Origin: Corynebacterium sp. MSK041
Lineage (GTDB): Bacteria; Actinomycetota; Actinomycetes; Mycobacteriales; Mycobacteriaceae
Length of the DNA stretch: 64,000 nucleotides
Direction: 5' to 3'
Assembly (NCBI RefSeq): GCF_030232265.1
Contig: NZ_JASPJK010000004.1
Coordinates: 62,001 to 126,000, forward strand
Positions 42,342-51,041 of this stretch are shown piece by piece. The position numbers and the translations under genes are program-made. Each line of letters begins with the position of its first letter. Position 1 is the stretch's first letter. Under the pieces are notes generated by a model, which was not told where the DNA came from, made no database searches, and saw only the letters and a list, made by a program, of their open reading frames with translations.

Positions 42342-43749
42342 CGTGTGCAGGCCAGTCCGTCGCAACCTGCAGTTGGTGCGACACCTGGCACAGCAGCGGT
42401 TCACCATTGAACGGTCCCACGAGCTGCGCGCTCAGCGGCAGGCCATCGTGGAAGCCCGCGGGCACGGCAGCAGCCGGGTTGCCCACCGCGTTCCACGGTG
42501 ACGTGAAAGACGCCACCCCGCTTGCCTTCAGTGCGGCTGACAAAAATCCATGCGCATCCAACTGCCCAATGGGAACCGCCGGGTGGGGGACACTCGGAGT
42601 GAGCAAAAGATCTATCTCGGAGAACACCTCGCGCATGAGCTTCTGTCCGATCTCCGCGCTTTTCGCCTCCGCCTTGCGCACCATCGTCGGCGAGGTCAGG
42701 CCCGTCACCTTGCCCAGCCGCACGCCGCGCCGGGTACGTCGCTCCAGCAGCTCCGGGTGCTCAGCCATGTGCGCTTCCTCGCTGAAACCATTCAAATACT
42801 GCGGGACAAAAGACAATGCCAGCGCGGGTGGGTACGAAAAATCATGCTCAAACACGTCGTGGCCGAGATCCTTGAGGGCCCCAGCGGTCGTCTCCACCGC
42901 GCGCCGCGCAGGCTTCTTCAACACGGTGCCCAACGGCGCAGCCGTGCTCACCCCAATGCGCAACTTCGCAGGAGTTTGCTCTAAAGCCTCCATCAAAGTC
43001 GTGGGCCACGCTTCAGCCATATGCTTATCGACGCCCTCCGTACCCCCACCCACACAATCCAGAATTAGCGCCGTATCCTCCACATACCGCGTCAGCGGTC
43101 CGATGGTGCCCAGCGCACCCCACAGGCTGGCGTTCGGGGCAGCGGACACCCGCCCACGCTGGGGCTTCAAACCGAAGAGACCACACCAGGCGGCGGGCAG
43201 GCGGATGGAACCGCCACCGTCCCCACCAATCGCGGCGGGGACCAGGCCCGCAGCCACCGCAGCAGCCGTACCACCCGAGGAACCAGCGGGGGAGTACGCC
43301 GTGTTCCACGGGTTACGGGTTGCTCCGTTGGCCACCGATTCCGTGTACGGCCAAATGCCAAATTCCGGCATGGCGGTCGTGCCCACGATGACGGCACCGG
43401 CCTCACGTAAGCGCGCCACCACCGCGGAATCCGCGCGCGCTGGAGTGGTGAACGCGGCCCCGCCGAAGGTGGTGGGGATGCCCGCGATGTCGTTTTCCGC
43501 CTTGATGGCGATGGGTACGCCATGCAAGGGGCCCAGTTCCGCGCCGGTAGCAGCCTTCTCATCGAGGGCGTCGGCATCCGCGCGCGCCTCGCTGACAAGC
43601 ACCGTGATGAACGCGTTGAGCGTGGGGTTGAATCTCTCGATGCGGTCCAGAAAGAAATCCGTGACCTCGCGTGCGGTCAGTTCCCCGGAACGTGTCTTGT
43701 CAGCGATGGCCACGACCCCGGCAAAAGCTAGATCCTCATGCATACTCAT
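42316..43749 (-). CDS. Amidase (amidase signature family)
   Basis: 477 residues from ATG 43749 (MSMHEDLAF); the longer frame to 43779 lacks support. The Ser-cisSer-Lys triad of the family is present: Lys in GVPIAIKAEND near residue 85, cis-Ser in AGSSGGTAAAVAAG near residue 160, nucleophile Ser in GDGGGSIRLPAAWCGLFG near residue 185. It hydrolyses amides, but whether of indoleacetamide, aryl-acyl or other substrates cannot be told. It is not GatA, since no gatC or gatB is nearby. The last 9 residues and stop are encoded on the strand opposite the tRNA gene at 42268, so the two genes overlap by 26 nt. Confidence 0.9.
   Translation of the reverse strand: MSMHEDLAFAGVVAIADKTRSGELTAREVTDFFLDRIERFNPTLNAFITVLVSEARADADALDEKAATGAELGPLHGVPIAIKAENDIAGIPTTFGGAAFTTPARADSAVVARLREAGAVIVGTTAMPEFGIWPYTESVANGATRNPWNTAYSPAGSSGGTAAAVAAGLVPAAIGGDGGGSIRLPAAWCGLFGLKPQRGRVSAAPNASLWGALGTIGPLTRYVEDTALILDCVGGGTEGVDKHMAEAWPTTLMEALEQTPAKLRIGVSTAAPLGTVLKKPARRAVETTAGALKDLGHDVFEHDFSYPPALALSFVPQYLNGFSEEAHMAEHPELLERRTRRGVRLGKVTGLTSPTMVRKAEAKSAEIGQKLMREVFSEIDLLLTPSVPHPAVPIGQLDAHGFLSAALKASGVASFTSPWNAVGNPAAAVPAGFHDGLPLSAQLVGPFNGEPLLCQVSHQLQVATDWPAHVPPQGLEP
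43023..43032 (-). repeat. GTCGATAAGC motif, copy 13 (reverse)
   Basis: Inside the amidase gene in coding orientation, read as GVDKHM, the second VDK-frame copy. Confidence 0.8.
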
Positions 43750-43762
43750 GCCCGAATGATAG

Positions 43763-44776
43763 TTAACGCGTGGGGTCAATAACGTGAAATTCCAGCGGCG
43801 CAGTGGTCATCCGGTACGTGCCTGGCACAGTGTCGAGCACGGCCAACATCTCGTGGCATGCCTTTTCAGTCAAGGTGACGCTCAGATGTGGTGGCTCCGC
43901 AGCTACTCTGCGCCGACGGTTCTCTTGAATGGCCGGCTGGTAGTTCACGGTCGTCTCCGCCGCGGTGGGGTCGGGGATGAAGCGCGCCCACGCCGCATCG
44001 CTTACCACTGCGAAATCACGTCCATAAGGAAAACGCCACCGTGCCGCCCGCAGCAGGTGCGCGGCAGCATGAACAGTCATATCAATACGGCCCGAAGGAT
44101 CAACATCGAAATAGCTCGACGACACCACGCTTATCCGCGACCCCTCAACCGCCCGCTGGGTGGTCAGCTGGGCGTGGAGGGGAGCGTCGATAAGCATGCT
44201 CTGGCGCTGTGGGGCGGTGAGGCCAAGCGGATCGACCTGCATGAGCGCGGCGACAAATTTTGCCGGATCCCACGTGAGCGCGGCATCGAGCTCATCGGCC
44301 GTGACTCCAACGGCGGTGGTGAAACTGATCCGACCCGTTGGCGCATCATTGAGTGGCAACTCCGGGTCAGCCGCGAACAGGAAACCTGTTAGTTGGGCTC
44401 CCTCGCACACCGGTTTGTGGAGGTCAATGTAATGACCTGGCTCAAAAGGGGCGCGTACCGTGAGCGCGCGCAGCAGGTCCGCGGGCCAACTGGGCGGCGT
44501 GCCTGACTCCGCTTCGGCCGGCACACGCAAAGTGAGTTCTGTCTGAGTGCCCGCCACCGGCAGGGAGGAATTCGTCCGCGACATCCCGTAGGTGACGTAG
44601 AGAAAATAGGGGACAGGTGATGTGCGGTGGTACACGAGCACCGCGACTTTCTCCGTGAAATCCAGCTCACCGTGCACGGCAACCGGTGCACCACAGATAG
44701 CGGCCAGATAATCACGCAGATGCTCCCCACCGGTGCGGCGCCGGTTTTTGCCGAACAACCCGCCACGAAGATCCAT
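43763..44776 (-). CDS. Suppressor-of-fused (SUFU) domain protein
   Basis: 337 residues from ATG 44776, 7 nt after TAAACT on the minus strand, so leaderless; the longer frame to 44944 runs through the Bax-inhibitor promoter region. Residues ~20-195 match the bacterial SUFU domain: VLVYHRTSPVPYFLYVTYGMSR, then ELTLRVPAEAE, and PPSWPADLLRALTVRAPFEPGHYIDL (parts quoted separately), with TGFLFAADPELPLND. In animals SUFU binds Gli factors; the bacterial proteins are uncharacterised and in some cases act as polymorphic-toxin immunity proteins. A C-terminal region of ~140 residues is not part of SUFU. No toxin gene is visible next to it. Confidence 0.75.
   Translation of the reverse strand: MDLRGGLFGKNRRRTGGEHLRDYLAAICGAPVAVHGELDFTEKVAVLVYHRTSPVPYFLYVTYGMSRTNSSLPVAGTQTELTLRVPAEAESGTPPSWPADLLRALTVRAPFEPGHYIDLHKPVCEGAQLTGFLFAADPELPLNDAPTGRISFTTAVGVTADELDAALTWDPAKFVAALMQVDPLGLTAPQRQSMLIDAPLHAQLTTQRAVEGSRISVVSSSYFDVDPSGRIDMTVHAAAHLLRAARWRFPYGRDFAVVSDAAWARFIPDPTAAETTVNYQPAIQENRRRRVAAEPPHLSVTLTEKACHEMLAVLDTVPGTYRMTTAPLEFHVIDPTR
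44186..44195 (+). repeat. GTCGATAAGC motif, copy 14
   Basis: Inside the SUFU-domain gene, read on the minus strand as MLIDAP; flank GGAGGGGAGC before, ATG after. Confidence 0.8.
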
Positions 44777-44930
44777 GCCCCATAGTTTAGGCCGGTCAAC
44801 GTAGTTGTGAGAAAAAGCTTGCCCACGTGGGAACGAAACGGCGGGGTGAGTCGTTGGACTATATGATCGGTGCTTACTGCAATCTTGTGAGTAACCGCAT
44901 GGAGTTACCAATAGAAAGGATCGTCGGAGC

Positions 44931-45788
44931 GTGAAATCCTCCAACCCCGTTTTGACTCATCTACCCGCTTTCCAGCAGCAGGCCACCCACGGCCAGCCGA
45001 TGGGCGGTCAGCAGACCCCTTATTCTCAGAACCCCTACGGTCAGCAGGCATACGACCAACATCCCTACGGCGCGCCTGCAGCATTTCCTGCTCAGACCGC
45101 TGAGCGTCCCATTACTGTCGATGACATTGTGACCAAGACCGGCATCACGCTGGCCGTCATCGTGGCCTTCGCGCTGGTCAACTTCGGTGTTGGCATGGTG
45201 AACCCCGGTGTGGCCATGGCCCTCACCTTCGTGGGCGCTATCGGCGGCCTGATTACCGTGCTGGTGCACGCTTTTGGCCGCAAGTACGGCTCGGCCGTTG
45301 TCACACTGATCTACGCGGCGTTTGAAGGTCTCTTCGTCGGTGGTTTCTCCATGCTGGTCTCCGGCTGGATGGTGGGCAGTGCTGATGCTGGTGCCCTCAT
45401 CCTGCAGGCCGTGATGGGCACCGTCGGTGTGTTCGCCGGCATGCTCTTCGTGTACAAGACCGGCGCCATCCGCGTCACCCCGAAGTTCACCCGCATCATG
45501 ACTGGCTGCATTATCGGTGTCCTGGTGCTTGCGCTGGGCAACCTGCTGCTCTTCGTGTTCACCGGCATGTCCCCGCTGCGTGACGGTGGCCCACTGGCCA
45601 TCGTCTTCTCCCTCGTCTGCATCGGTCTGGCTGCCATGAGCTTCCTCACCGACTTTGACGTGGCGGACAAACTGGTGCGCTCCGGTGCCCCGGCCAAGAT
45701 GGCGTGGGGCGTTGCCCTCGGCCTGGCTGTGACCCTGGTGTGGCTCTACACCGAAATCCTGCGCCTGCTGTCCTACTTCAGGGACTAG
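44931..45788 (+). CDS. Bax inhibitor-1/YccA family membrane protein
   Basis: 285 residues from a GTG preceded by AAAGGATCGTCGGAG. A Q/P/Y/G-rich cytoplasmic N-terminus of about 50 residues (QNPYGQQAYDQHPYGAP) is followed by seven membrane spans. The family end is typical: a late span with FLTDFDVADKLVRSGAP and a final VWLYTEILRLLSYFRD with the conserved acidic and aromatic residues. BI-1 proteins form pH-sensitive calcium leak channels in some bacteria; the role here is not known. TATATGAT near 44863 may be its -10. A strong terminator follows. Confidence 0.88.
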   Translation: MKSSNPVLTHLPAFQQQATHGQPMGGQQTPYSQNPYGQQAYDQHPYGAPAAFPAQTAERPITVDDIVTKTGITLAVIVAFALVNFGVGMVNPGVAMALTFVGAIGGLITVLVHAFGRKYGSAVVTLIYAAFEGLFVGGFSMLVSGWMVGSADAGALILQAVMGTVGVFAGMLFVYKTGAIRVTPKFTRIMTGCIIGVLVLALGNLLLFVFTGMSPLRDGGPLAIVFSLVCIGLAAMSFLTDFDVADKLVRSGAPAKMAWGVALGLAVTLVWLYTEILRLLSYFRD

Positions 45789-45817
45789 CTCCCGGCCTCA
45801 GGGCTCCATAGAGCTTC

Positions 45818-45866
45818 CCGGCCCGCTGCGCGTACTCACGTACCGTGTGGCGGGCCGGTTCTTTTG
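45818..45866 (+). terminator. Rho-independent terminator of the Bax-inhibitor gene
   Basis: CCGGCCCGC (45818-45826) pairs with GCGGGCCGG (45850-45858), then TTCTTTTG. Confidence 0.85.
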
Positions 45867-45960
45867 TGCGCCCACAATGGCGCGGGAGCGAAACATGCCT
45901 GCGCACTAAACCCGCAAACCGTGATAAATGAATTGCAATGAATGAACTGCAATAAACGAA

Positions 45961-46027
45961 TTCAAATAAACCAGGTCGTGGTTGGTGTGATTGTGAATCG
46001 GGGAAGGCCCCACCTGGTTTATTTGAA
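45961..46027. repeat. Perfect 16-bp inverted repeat
   Basis: Arms TTCAAATAAACCAGGT (45961-45976) and ACCTGGTTTATTTGAA (46012-46027), with a 35-nt loop that itself holds GGGG-AAGG-CCCC. No open frame, target-site duplication or T run explains it. Confidence 0.75.
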
Positions 46028-46166
46028 AACGTTTATTGGGGTTTGCTTTTCACCAAGGGGGCAACCGAGTTTTAGCAACCCCTCCCAAGCCCAGCGATGC
46101 AACGCACCAGACGCGCACCCTTTTGTGCGCTTAACCCGCTTAACCCTTTTTGTTCCCCGGCAGGAG

Positions 46167-46207
46167 AAAACCCCCGGGACCATGCAGTTCTGAACTGGTC
46201 CCAGGGG
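46167..46207 (-). terminator. Terminator of the 46233 lipoprotein gene
   Basis: On the minus strand CCCCTGGGACCA pairs with TGGTCCCGGGGG and is followed by TTTTC. Confidence 0.8.
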
Positions 46208-46232
46208 TGAAACAAACGGTGCTGAGAAGCTT

Positions 46233-46727
46233 TTAGTAGTCCGTCTGCGGGTTGACGTTCACGCCATCGATGGTGACGTTGCCGAACACGAGGGTGCCGT
46301 CAACCTCCTTCGGAGCGGACAGGGTGATCTGTGCGTTGGCCACCGGGTCCTTGCCCTCGCGGGTGCGGGTGGCAATGCCGTGGGCGATCTCCTCGGTCCA
46401 CTCTTCCCACACGATGTTTTCTGCGAAGTCGTTCTGGTCCTTGCAGTTCAGCACGATGCGGGTTGGCTGGTACTGGGCGTTGCCGTTGCAGTCGTTGTAG
46501 TACGGAGTGTCTTCCTGAGACATTGCCGCGGTGGTGTCTGTTGCGGTGGTGGAGGTGGTGGTTGCCTCCGACGAATCGCCAGGCAGGGAGTCCGGGTTCT
46601 GGCTGGTGGCGGTGTCGACCTTGTGGTCGGAGTCCTGCTCGTTCGGCGGGGAGCATGCAGCCAGGCCGAGGGCGGTGGCAGCAGCGAAAGCGGTGATGGC
46701 AACCTTGCGGGAAGTGCTGGTAGTCAC
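46233..46727 (-). CDS. Putative lipoprotein
   Basis: 164 residues from a GTG 9 nt after AAGGA. Lipoprotein signal TSTSRKVAITAFAAATALG with lipobox LAAC before SPPNEQ. A Thr/Ser-rich linker (SEATTTSTTATDTTAAMSQ) follows. The C-terminal domain of ~90 residues has a probable disulfide pair (YNDCNGNAQYQP and IVLNCKDQNDF) and ends TIDGVNVNPQTDY. The architecture is close to the lipoprotein at 20552. The function is unknown. It has its own terminator. Confidence 0.8.
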   Translation of the reverse strand: MTTSTSRKVAITAFAAATALGLAACSPPNEQDSDHKVDTATSQNPDSLPGDSSEATTTSTTATDTTAAMSQEDTPYYNDCNGNAQYQPTRIVLNCKDQNDFAENIVWEEWTEEIAHGIATRTREGKDPVANAQITLSAPKEVDGTLVFGNVTIDGVNVNPQTDY

Positions 46728-46786
46728 GTCAAAAATCCTTAAATGACAAAGTAGTGGGGGATATTCACGTTGTTGTTTCCGTGCGC

Positions 46787-47308
46787 CTACTTAGCGCGCG
46801 GGGTCTTAGCCTTAACCGAATCATACGGGTTAGCAGACACGATGGTGACCGAAATCTCGCGGCCGTTCGGGGCCGTGTAGGTGCGGGTTTCGCCTTCGCG
46901 GGCGCCCAGCACGGCAGCGCCGAGGGGGGACTGCTCGGAGTAGGTCTCGAGGTGCTCGTTGTCGATGGAGGCGGCGCGGGTACCGATGAGGAAGGTCTCC
47001 TTGTCGTCCTCATCGCCGTTGTAGTACACGTGCAGCACGGAACCGACGAGGGCCACACCATCAACAACATCGGCGCGCTCAGTGGTGGAGTTGGCCAGCA
47101 GCTCGGAAATCTGCTTGATACGGGCTTCTTCCTGGTCCTGCTGCTCGCGGGCTGCGTCGTAGCCGGCGTTCTCCTTGAGGTCGCCCTCTTCGCGACGTTC
47201 GTTGATCTCCGCGGCGATGACAGGACGGTTGTCAATGAGCTGCTGCAGCTCGGCCTCAAGCTTGGCCTTCATTTCCGGGGTGATGTATTGCTGCTGGGTT
47301 TCAGCCAT
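46787..47308 (-). CDS. greA: Transcription elongation factor GreA
   Basis: 173 residues. It rescues backtracked RNA polymerase by stimulating transcript cleavage. The N-terminal coiled coil has YITPEMKAKLEAELQQLIDN and EINERREEGDLKENAGYDAA, with the acidic tip residues D and E in EEGDLKENAGYDAAR near residue 41. The C-terminal FKBP-like domain has EHLETYSEQSPLGAAVLGAR near residue 117. SD AACGAGGG precedes the ATG. It is followed upstream on the same strand by the DUF4307 gene, as in M. tuberculosis. Confidence 0.96.
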   Translation of the reverse strand: MAETQQQYITPEMKAKLEAELQQLIDNRPVIAAEINERREEGDLKENAGYDAAREQQDQEEARIKQISELLANSTTERADVVDGVALVGSVLHVYYNGDEDDKETFLIGTRAASIDNEHLETYSEQSPLGAAVLGAREGETRTYTAPNGREISVTIVSANPYDSVKAKTPRAK

Positions 47309-47405
47309 GGATTGAACCCTCGTTTCCGTTAGATATCTCGGCTTTAGTCGTTAGGGCATATTAGCACAGCTAGGGCCCGTGCTTTTCTGCGATCCCCGCC
47401 CCACC

Positions 47406-47891
47406 TCATCGCGCCTCCGGATGCTCCGCAGCCGGGTCGAGGTACGGCGGCAGAGTGGAGGCGCAACCGTAGACACCGCCGTTGACGGGAAGGTCATTGA
47501 CAGGGATGTCTACGTGCATGCGCTGGATGCGCTCCCCGCCAGCGGGGATGACAATTTCGCGGCGGCCAATTTCGGCCATGTCGTAGTTCAGGGAGGTGAT
47601 GATGCAGTAGGAAGGTTCCGCCATGGTGTCTTCCTTGCGCTCCACGTCGAACCAGACACGGGAGGTGGTGTCATCGACCCGTTCGTGGGAGATGAGGGTG
47701 GCAGAAATGGGCTGCTCTTGGCGCTGCATCACGTAGCGGCCAAGCATGACCACGATGAGGGTAACGAGGATGATGCTGATGATGGCCACAACCTTGCCCG
47801 CCACACCACTCGTTTGGGGTTGAGGCTTCTCGCCGTAGCGTGCCGCCGGACGTGAGGTGGTGCTGGGGGTTGGGTTCGATGCGGTGCTCAT
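47406..47891 (-). CDS. DUF4307 family membrane protein
   Basis: 161 residues with a strong SD (AAAGGAG). A proline/serine-rich cytoplasmic tail of ~28 residues leads into one span (VVAIISIILVTLIVVMLGRYV, residues 33-53 approximately), then an extracytoplasmic immunoglobulin-like domain with SHERVDDTTSRVWFDVERKE and a CIITSLN cysteine. The family always sits between greA and mca in actinobacteria, and is divergent from mca here. The function is unknown; a link to mycothiol detoxification is suggested by position only. Confidence 0.85.
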   Translation of the reverse strand: MSTASNPTPSTTSRPAARYGEKPQPQTSGVAGKVVAIISIILVTLIVVMLGRYVMQRQEQPISATLISHERVDDTTSRVWFDVERKEDTMAEPSYCIITSLNYDMAEIGRREIVIPAGGERIQRMHVDIPVNDLPVNGGVYGCASTLPPYLDPAAEHPEAR

Positions 47892-47965
47892 CGTGCTCCT
47901 TTACTACTATTGTCTGCCAGTCAACATTATCCCTTAACCATTTCCAACAAGAGGTGGAGTACCAC

Positions 47966-48832
47966 GTGACGGGCTATCGCTTACTGGCCATCCATGCGCA
48001 TCCGGATGATGAGGCGTCGAAAGGCGCAGCGGCGATGGCGCGGTACGCGCACGAAGGTAACCGCGTCAAAGTGCTCACCTGCACTGGGGGAGAGCGCGGG
48101 GACATCCTCAACCCGGGTATGGATCGCCCAGGGGTGATGGAACGGATCACGGAGATCCGTAAGGAAGAAATGGCGGAGGCTGCGCGCGTGCTGGGGGTGG
48201 AGCATGAGTGGCTGGGCTACGTCGATTCCGGTCTGCCCGAAGGTGACCCGCTGCCGCCGCTGTCGGAGGGGTGCTTCGCGCTGGAGGACCCCCAGGAAGT
48301 GGCTAAGCGTGTGGTGGCGGTGATCCGTGAGTTCAAGCCCCACGTGATCATTACTTACGACGAAAACGGTGGCTACCCGCACCCCGACCACATCATGGTG
48401 CACAACGTCTCCATGATCGCGTGGGAGGAAGCCGGCAACCCAGACTATGCGCCAGAGGCCGGTGAGCCGTGGATCCCGCAGAAGCTGTACTACACCCACG
48501 GGTTTGTTCCGCAGCGCATGCGTCTGCTCCATGATCACTTGTTTGGACAGGGCAAAGACAGCCCTTATGAGCCGATGCTGAAGCGGTTTGAGGAGAATAA
48601 TTCGGACATCATGCAGCGGGTGACCACGCAGGTGGAATGCGGTGATTTCTTCCCGCACCGTTCCGCTGCCCTGCGTGCTCATGCCACGCAGATTGACCCG
48701 GATGGTCCCTTCTTGGTCTCCCCGCCAGAGGTGCAGGCGAAGCTGTGGCCGACAGAAGAATTTGAGTTAGCTCAAACCCGCGTGCGCGTCAGTCTGCCGG
48801 AGACTGATCTGTTCACCGGCGTGGAAAAGTGA
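47966..48832 (+). CDS. mca: Mycothiol S-conjugate amidase
   Basis: 288 residues from GTG 47966, 6 nt after GAGGTGGAG. A zinc amidase that cuts mycothiol conjugates of drugs and electrophiles to mercapturic acids plus GlcN-inositol. Metal-binding AHPDDEASKG (residues 9-18) is the family hallmark, with YPHPDHIMVHN giving the third histidine near residue 138. Length and the KLYYTHGFVPQRM element near residue 170 favour Mca over the related deacetylase MshB. The mycothiol pathway restricts the organism to Actinobacteria. A small membrane protein gene follows after 13 nt. Confidence 0.94.
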   Translation: MTGYRLLAIHAHPDDEASKGAAAMARYAHEGNRVKVLTCTGGERGDILNPGMDRPGVMERITEIRKEEMAEAARVLGVEHEWLGYVDSGLPEGDPLPPLSEGCFALEDPQEVAKRVVAVIREFKPHVIITYDENGGYPHPDHIMVHNVSMIAWEEAGNPDYAPEAGEPWIPQKLYYTHGFVPQRMRLLHDHLFGQGKDSPYEPMLKRFEENNSDIMQRVTTQVECGDFFPHRSAALRAHATQIDPDGPFLVSPPEVQAKLWPTEEFELAQTRVRVSLPETDLFTGVEK

Positions 48833-48845
48833 GAGAGTGGTGTAT

Positions 48846-49136
48846 ATGACCCTGGATACCGCAACCAACCTGTTTTACTGGGCACAGCAGATGAATAAGG
48901 ATGCTCCGATTGGCCCCGAGTTTGGCAAGGCTGAACCCATCGGCGCCCTCATCGTTGTTGCCTTGGCAGTGGTGGTGCTGTCTATCGGGTGGGCGTTCTA
49001 CCGCCGCTACACCCGTTTTAACCGTCGCCGCGCATTTGCTGAGGCGAATGGCCTCGATGTGTTCGACCGTGAGGCGATTGACCGCGCCATGGCCGAACAA
49101 GGCGTGCTCGACCGCAGGAAGCAGCGCTTCTTCTAA
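48846..49136 (+). CDS. Small membrane protein, conserved next to mca
   Basis: 96 residues from ATG 48846; GTG codons at 48837 and 48840 are alternatives. One membrane span near residue 40 (IGALIVVALAVVVLSIGWAF) follows an extracellular N-terminus, and a basic cytoplasmic tail (YRRYTRFNRRRAFAEA) ends in DRRKQRFF. The position between mca and uppS matches the small gene Rv1083 in M. tuberculosis; the function is unknown. It is 13 nt after mca and likely co-transcribed. Confidence 0.75.
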   Translation: MTLDTATNLFYWAQQMNKDAPIGPEFGKAEPIGALIVVALAVVVLSIGWAFYRRYTRFNRRRAFAEANGLDVFDREAIDRAMAEQGVLDRRKQRFF

Positions 49137-49169
49137 ATCTCTGTCCTGCGCCGGAGTACAGTAGGGGCC

Positions 49170-49940
49170 GTGGCTATGTTTGACCGACTCCTCTACCCGT
49201 TGTACGAACGGCGTTTGAAGCATGAGTTGGCGGGTGTAACTCGCCCGAAGCATATTGCTGTCATGGCAGATGGCAATCGACGTTGGGCGCGCGAAGCCGG
49301 GTTCACGGATATTGCTCACGGGCACCGGGTGGGTGCCAAGAAAATCGGGGAACTAGTCAGCTGGTCTGCGGAAATGAACGTGGATGTGGTGACCATCTAC
49401 CTTCTGTCCACGGAGAATCTCTCCCGCACCGAAGAGGAAGTGCAGCTGCTCTACGACATCATCTCGGGTGTTGTGGACGAATTGTCTAGCGACGATTTTG
49501 AGGCCCGCATCCGCCTCGTCGGTCACCTGGAACTGCTGCCGGACAAAGTCTCCGCGCGCATGCAGGCGGCGGCAGCAGCAACAGAAAACAAAGACGGCAT
49601 CGTGGTCAACATTGCCGTTGGCTATGGTGGCCGCCAAGAAATCGTGGATGCCGTGCAGAATTTCATTCGCGCCAAAGCAGAAGAAGGGGTCACGCTCGAA
49701 GAGCTAATCGACGAGGTCTCGGTCGAGTCCCTCTCCGAGCACCTCTACACCTCCGGCCAGCCTGACCCGGACCTGGTCATCCGCACCTCGGGGGAGCAGC
49801 GGTTGTCAGGGTTCCTGCTCTGGCAATCCGCCTACTCGGAGATTTGGTTCACGGACACCTATTGGCCGGCGTTCCGCAAAATCGACTTCCTTCGCGCGCT
49901 CCGGGATTACTCGCAGAGGTCGAGGAGGTTTGGGAAGTAG
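49170..49940 (+). CDS. uppS: Cis-prenyl transferase (isoprenyl diphosphate synthase, UppS family)
   Basis: 256 residues. GTG 49170 lies 7 nt after TACAGT (49157-49162), which fixes it as a leaderless start ahead of ATG 49176. The enzyme joins isopentenyl diphosphate in Z configuration to an allylic primer. Motifs: HIAVMADGNRRWAREAG near residue 28 (catalytic Asp in MADGNRRW), HGHRVGAKKIGELVSW, YLLSTENLSR near residue 75, and the late RTSGEQRLSGFLLWQSAYSE near residue 210. By position it matches Rv1086, which makes short-chain Z,E-farnesyl diphosphate for decaprenyl phosphate; chain length is inferred from that. Confidence 0.92.
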   Translation: MAMFDRLLYPLYERRLKHELAGVTRPKHIAVMADGNRRWAREAGFTDIAHGHRVGAKKIGELVSWSAEMNVDVVTIYLLSTENLSRTEEEVQLLYDIISGVVDELSSDDFEARIRLVGHLELLPDKVSARMQAAAAATENKDGIVVNIAVGYGGRQEIVDAVQNFIRAKAEEGVTLEELIDEVSVESLSEHLYTSGQPDPDLVIRTSGEQRLSGFLLWQSAYSEIWFTDTYWPAFRKIDFLRALRDYSQRSRRFGK

Positions 49941-49944
49941 GGGC

Positions 49945-49954
49945 GTCGATAAGC
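49945..49954 (+). repeat. GTCGATAAGC motif, copy 15
   Basis: Intergenic, fully inside the 17-bp gap between the uppS and coaA stop codons; flank GTAGGGGC before, AAG after. Confidence 0.85.
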
Positions 49955-49957
49955 AAG

Positions 49958-50893
49958 CTACATCTTGCGCATGCGCACGCGCTGCACTGAGTGATCAGCT
50001 GATTTTTTGAGAACCAGCGAGGCGCGCACACGGGTGGGCAAAATATTCTCCACGAGGTTGGGCAGGTTAATCGTCTGCCAAATAGCGCGGGCCTCCGCTG
50101 CAGCCTGCTCATCCGTGAGCTCCGCGAAACGCGCAAAGTGCGCACCCGGCTCGCGGAACGCCGTGTTTTTGAGCTTGATGAAGCGGTCGATGTACCACCG
50201 CTCAATATCCTCGGTGCGCGCATCCACGTAGACGGAGAAATCAAAAAGATCACTCACCATGAGCGTGGGGCCAGTCTGCAAAACGTTGAGCCCCTCCAGA
50301 ATGAGAATGTCTGGCTGATCGACGATCTGGTACTCACCCTCGATCACGTCATACGCATCATGCGAATACACCGGTGCCTTGACATTCCGGCGCCCAGCCT
50401 TGACTTCCGTGACAAAGCGCAACAGATCGCGGCGATGGTAAGACTCCGGAAAACCCTTCCGGTTCATCAAATTGCGGCTCTTGAGCTCATCCGATGAGAG
50501 CAAAAACCCGTCGGTGGTGACAAGGTCCACGCGCGGGTGTGATTCCCAGCGCTGCAGGAGCACCTGGAGCACACGCGCCGTCGTGGACTTGCCCACAGCG
50601 ACTGAACCGGCGATCCCGATAACAAACGGCACATGGCCTGGGTTCTCACCCAAGAATGTCTCCGTCACTGCCGTCAGCTTCTGGCGCGCGCGAATCTGCA
50701 AATGGATGAGACGCGACAACGGCAGATAAATATCAGCGACCTCTTTCAGGTCAATGATTTCGCCGATACCGCGGAGTTCCTCCAAATCGGCTTCACTAAG
50801 CACCTGTGGCATCTTGGCGCGACGCTCACGCCACGCGTCACGTGGGAAGTCCAAGTAGGGGCTGGGATCAGCTGGTCGCGGCATGGGCACCAT
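49958..50893 (-). CDS. coaA: Pantothenate kinase, type I
   Basis: 311 residues from ATG 50893 (MVPMPRP); ATG 50884 is equally possible. It phosphorylates pantothenate, the first and controlling step of coenzyme A synthesis, with feedback by CoA. Walker A is [20 protein letters not shown] near residue 93. Other family elements are [16 protein letters not shown] near residue 122, [16 protein letters not shown] near residue 142, and [14 protein letters not shown] near residue 170. The start region has no SD. It is divergent from glyA, as in mycobacteria. Confidence 0.95.
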   Translation of the reverse strand: MVPMPRPADPSPYLDFPRDAWRERRAKMPQVLSEADLEELRGIGEIIDLKEVADIYLPLSRLIHLQIRARQKLTAVTETFLGENPGHVPFVIGIAGSVAVGKSTTARVLQVLLQRWESHPRVDLVTTDGFLLSSDELKSRNLMNRKGFPESYHRRDLLRFVTEVKAGRRNVKAPVYSHDAYDVIEGEYQIVDQPDILILEGLNVLQTGPTLMVSDLFDFSVYVDARTEDIERWYIDRFIKLKNTAFREPGAHFARFAELTDEQAAAEARAIWQTINLPNLVENILPTRVRASLVLKKSADHSVQRVRMRKM

Positions 50894-51041
50894 TGTTGCA
50901 CTGTCAGGCGTTGGCCACCCGATTGGGTCCGGCGAGGTGACTTTCTGGGATTTTCTGGCAGTAGATTGAACGCCCCAGCGCGCGGTGGGGCACAATGGTG
51001 GGCACGAAACCGTGCAATGCGAAAGGAACAGGTGCAGCCCC

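Larger units (their letters stand above)
45789..46232. other. 444-bp intergenic region
   Basis: It holds the Bax-inhibitor terminator, then AT-rich DNA with a near-repeat (AATGAATTGCAAT and AATGAACTGCAAT, 45927-45954), a 16-bp inverted repeat (45961-46027) and the terminator of the convergent lipoprotein gene. The 83-codon open frame at 45942 has no SD, runs through the inverted repeat and looks spurious. A small RNA in this region is possible. Confidence 0.5.

Noticed and set aside
45942..46193. An 83-codon frame in the large intergenic region
   Set aside because: It has no SD or leaderless box, crosses the 16-bp inverted repeat and a terminator, and resembles no protein family.
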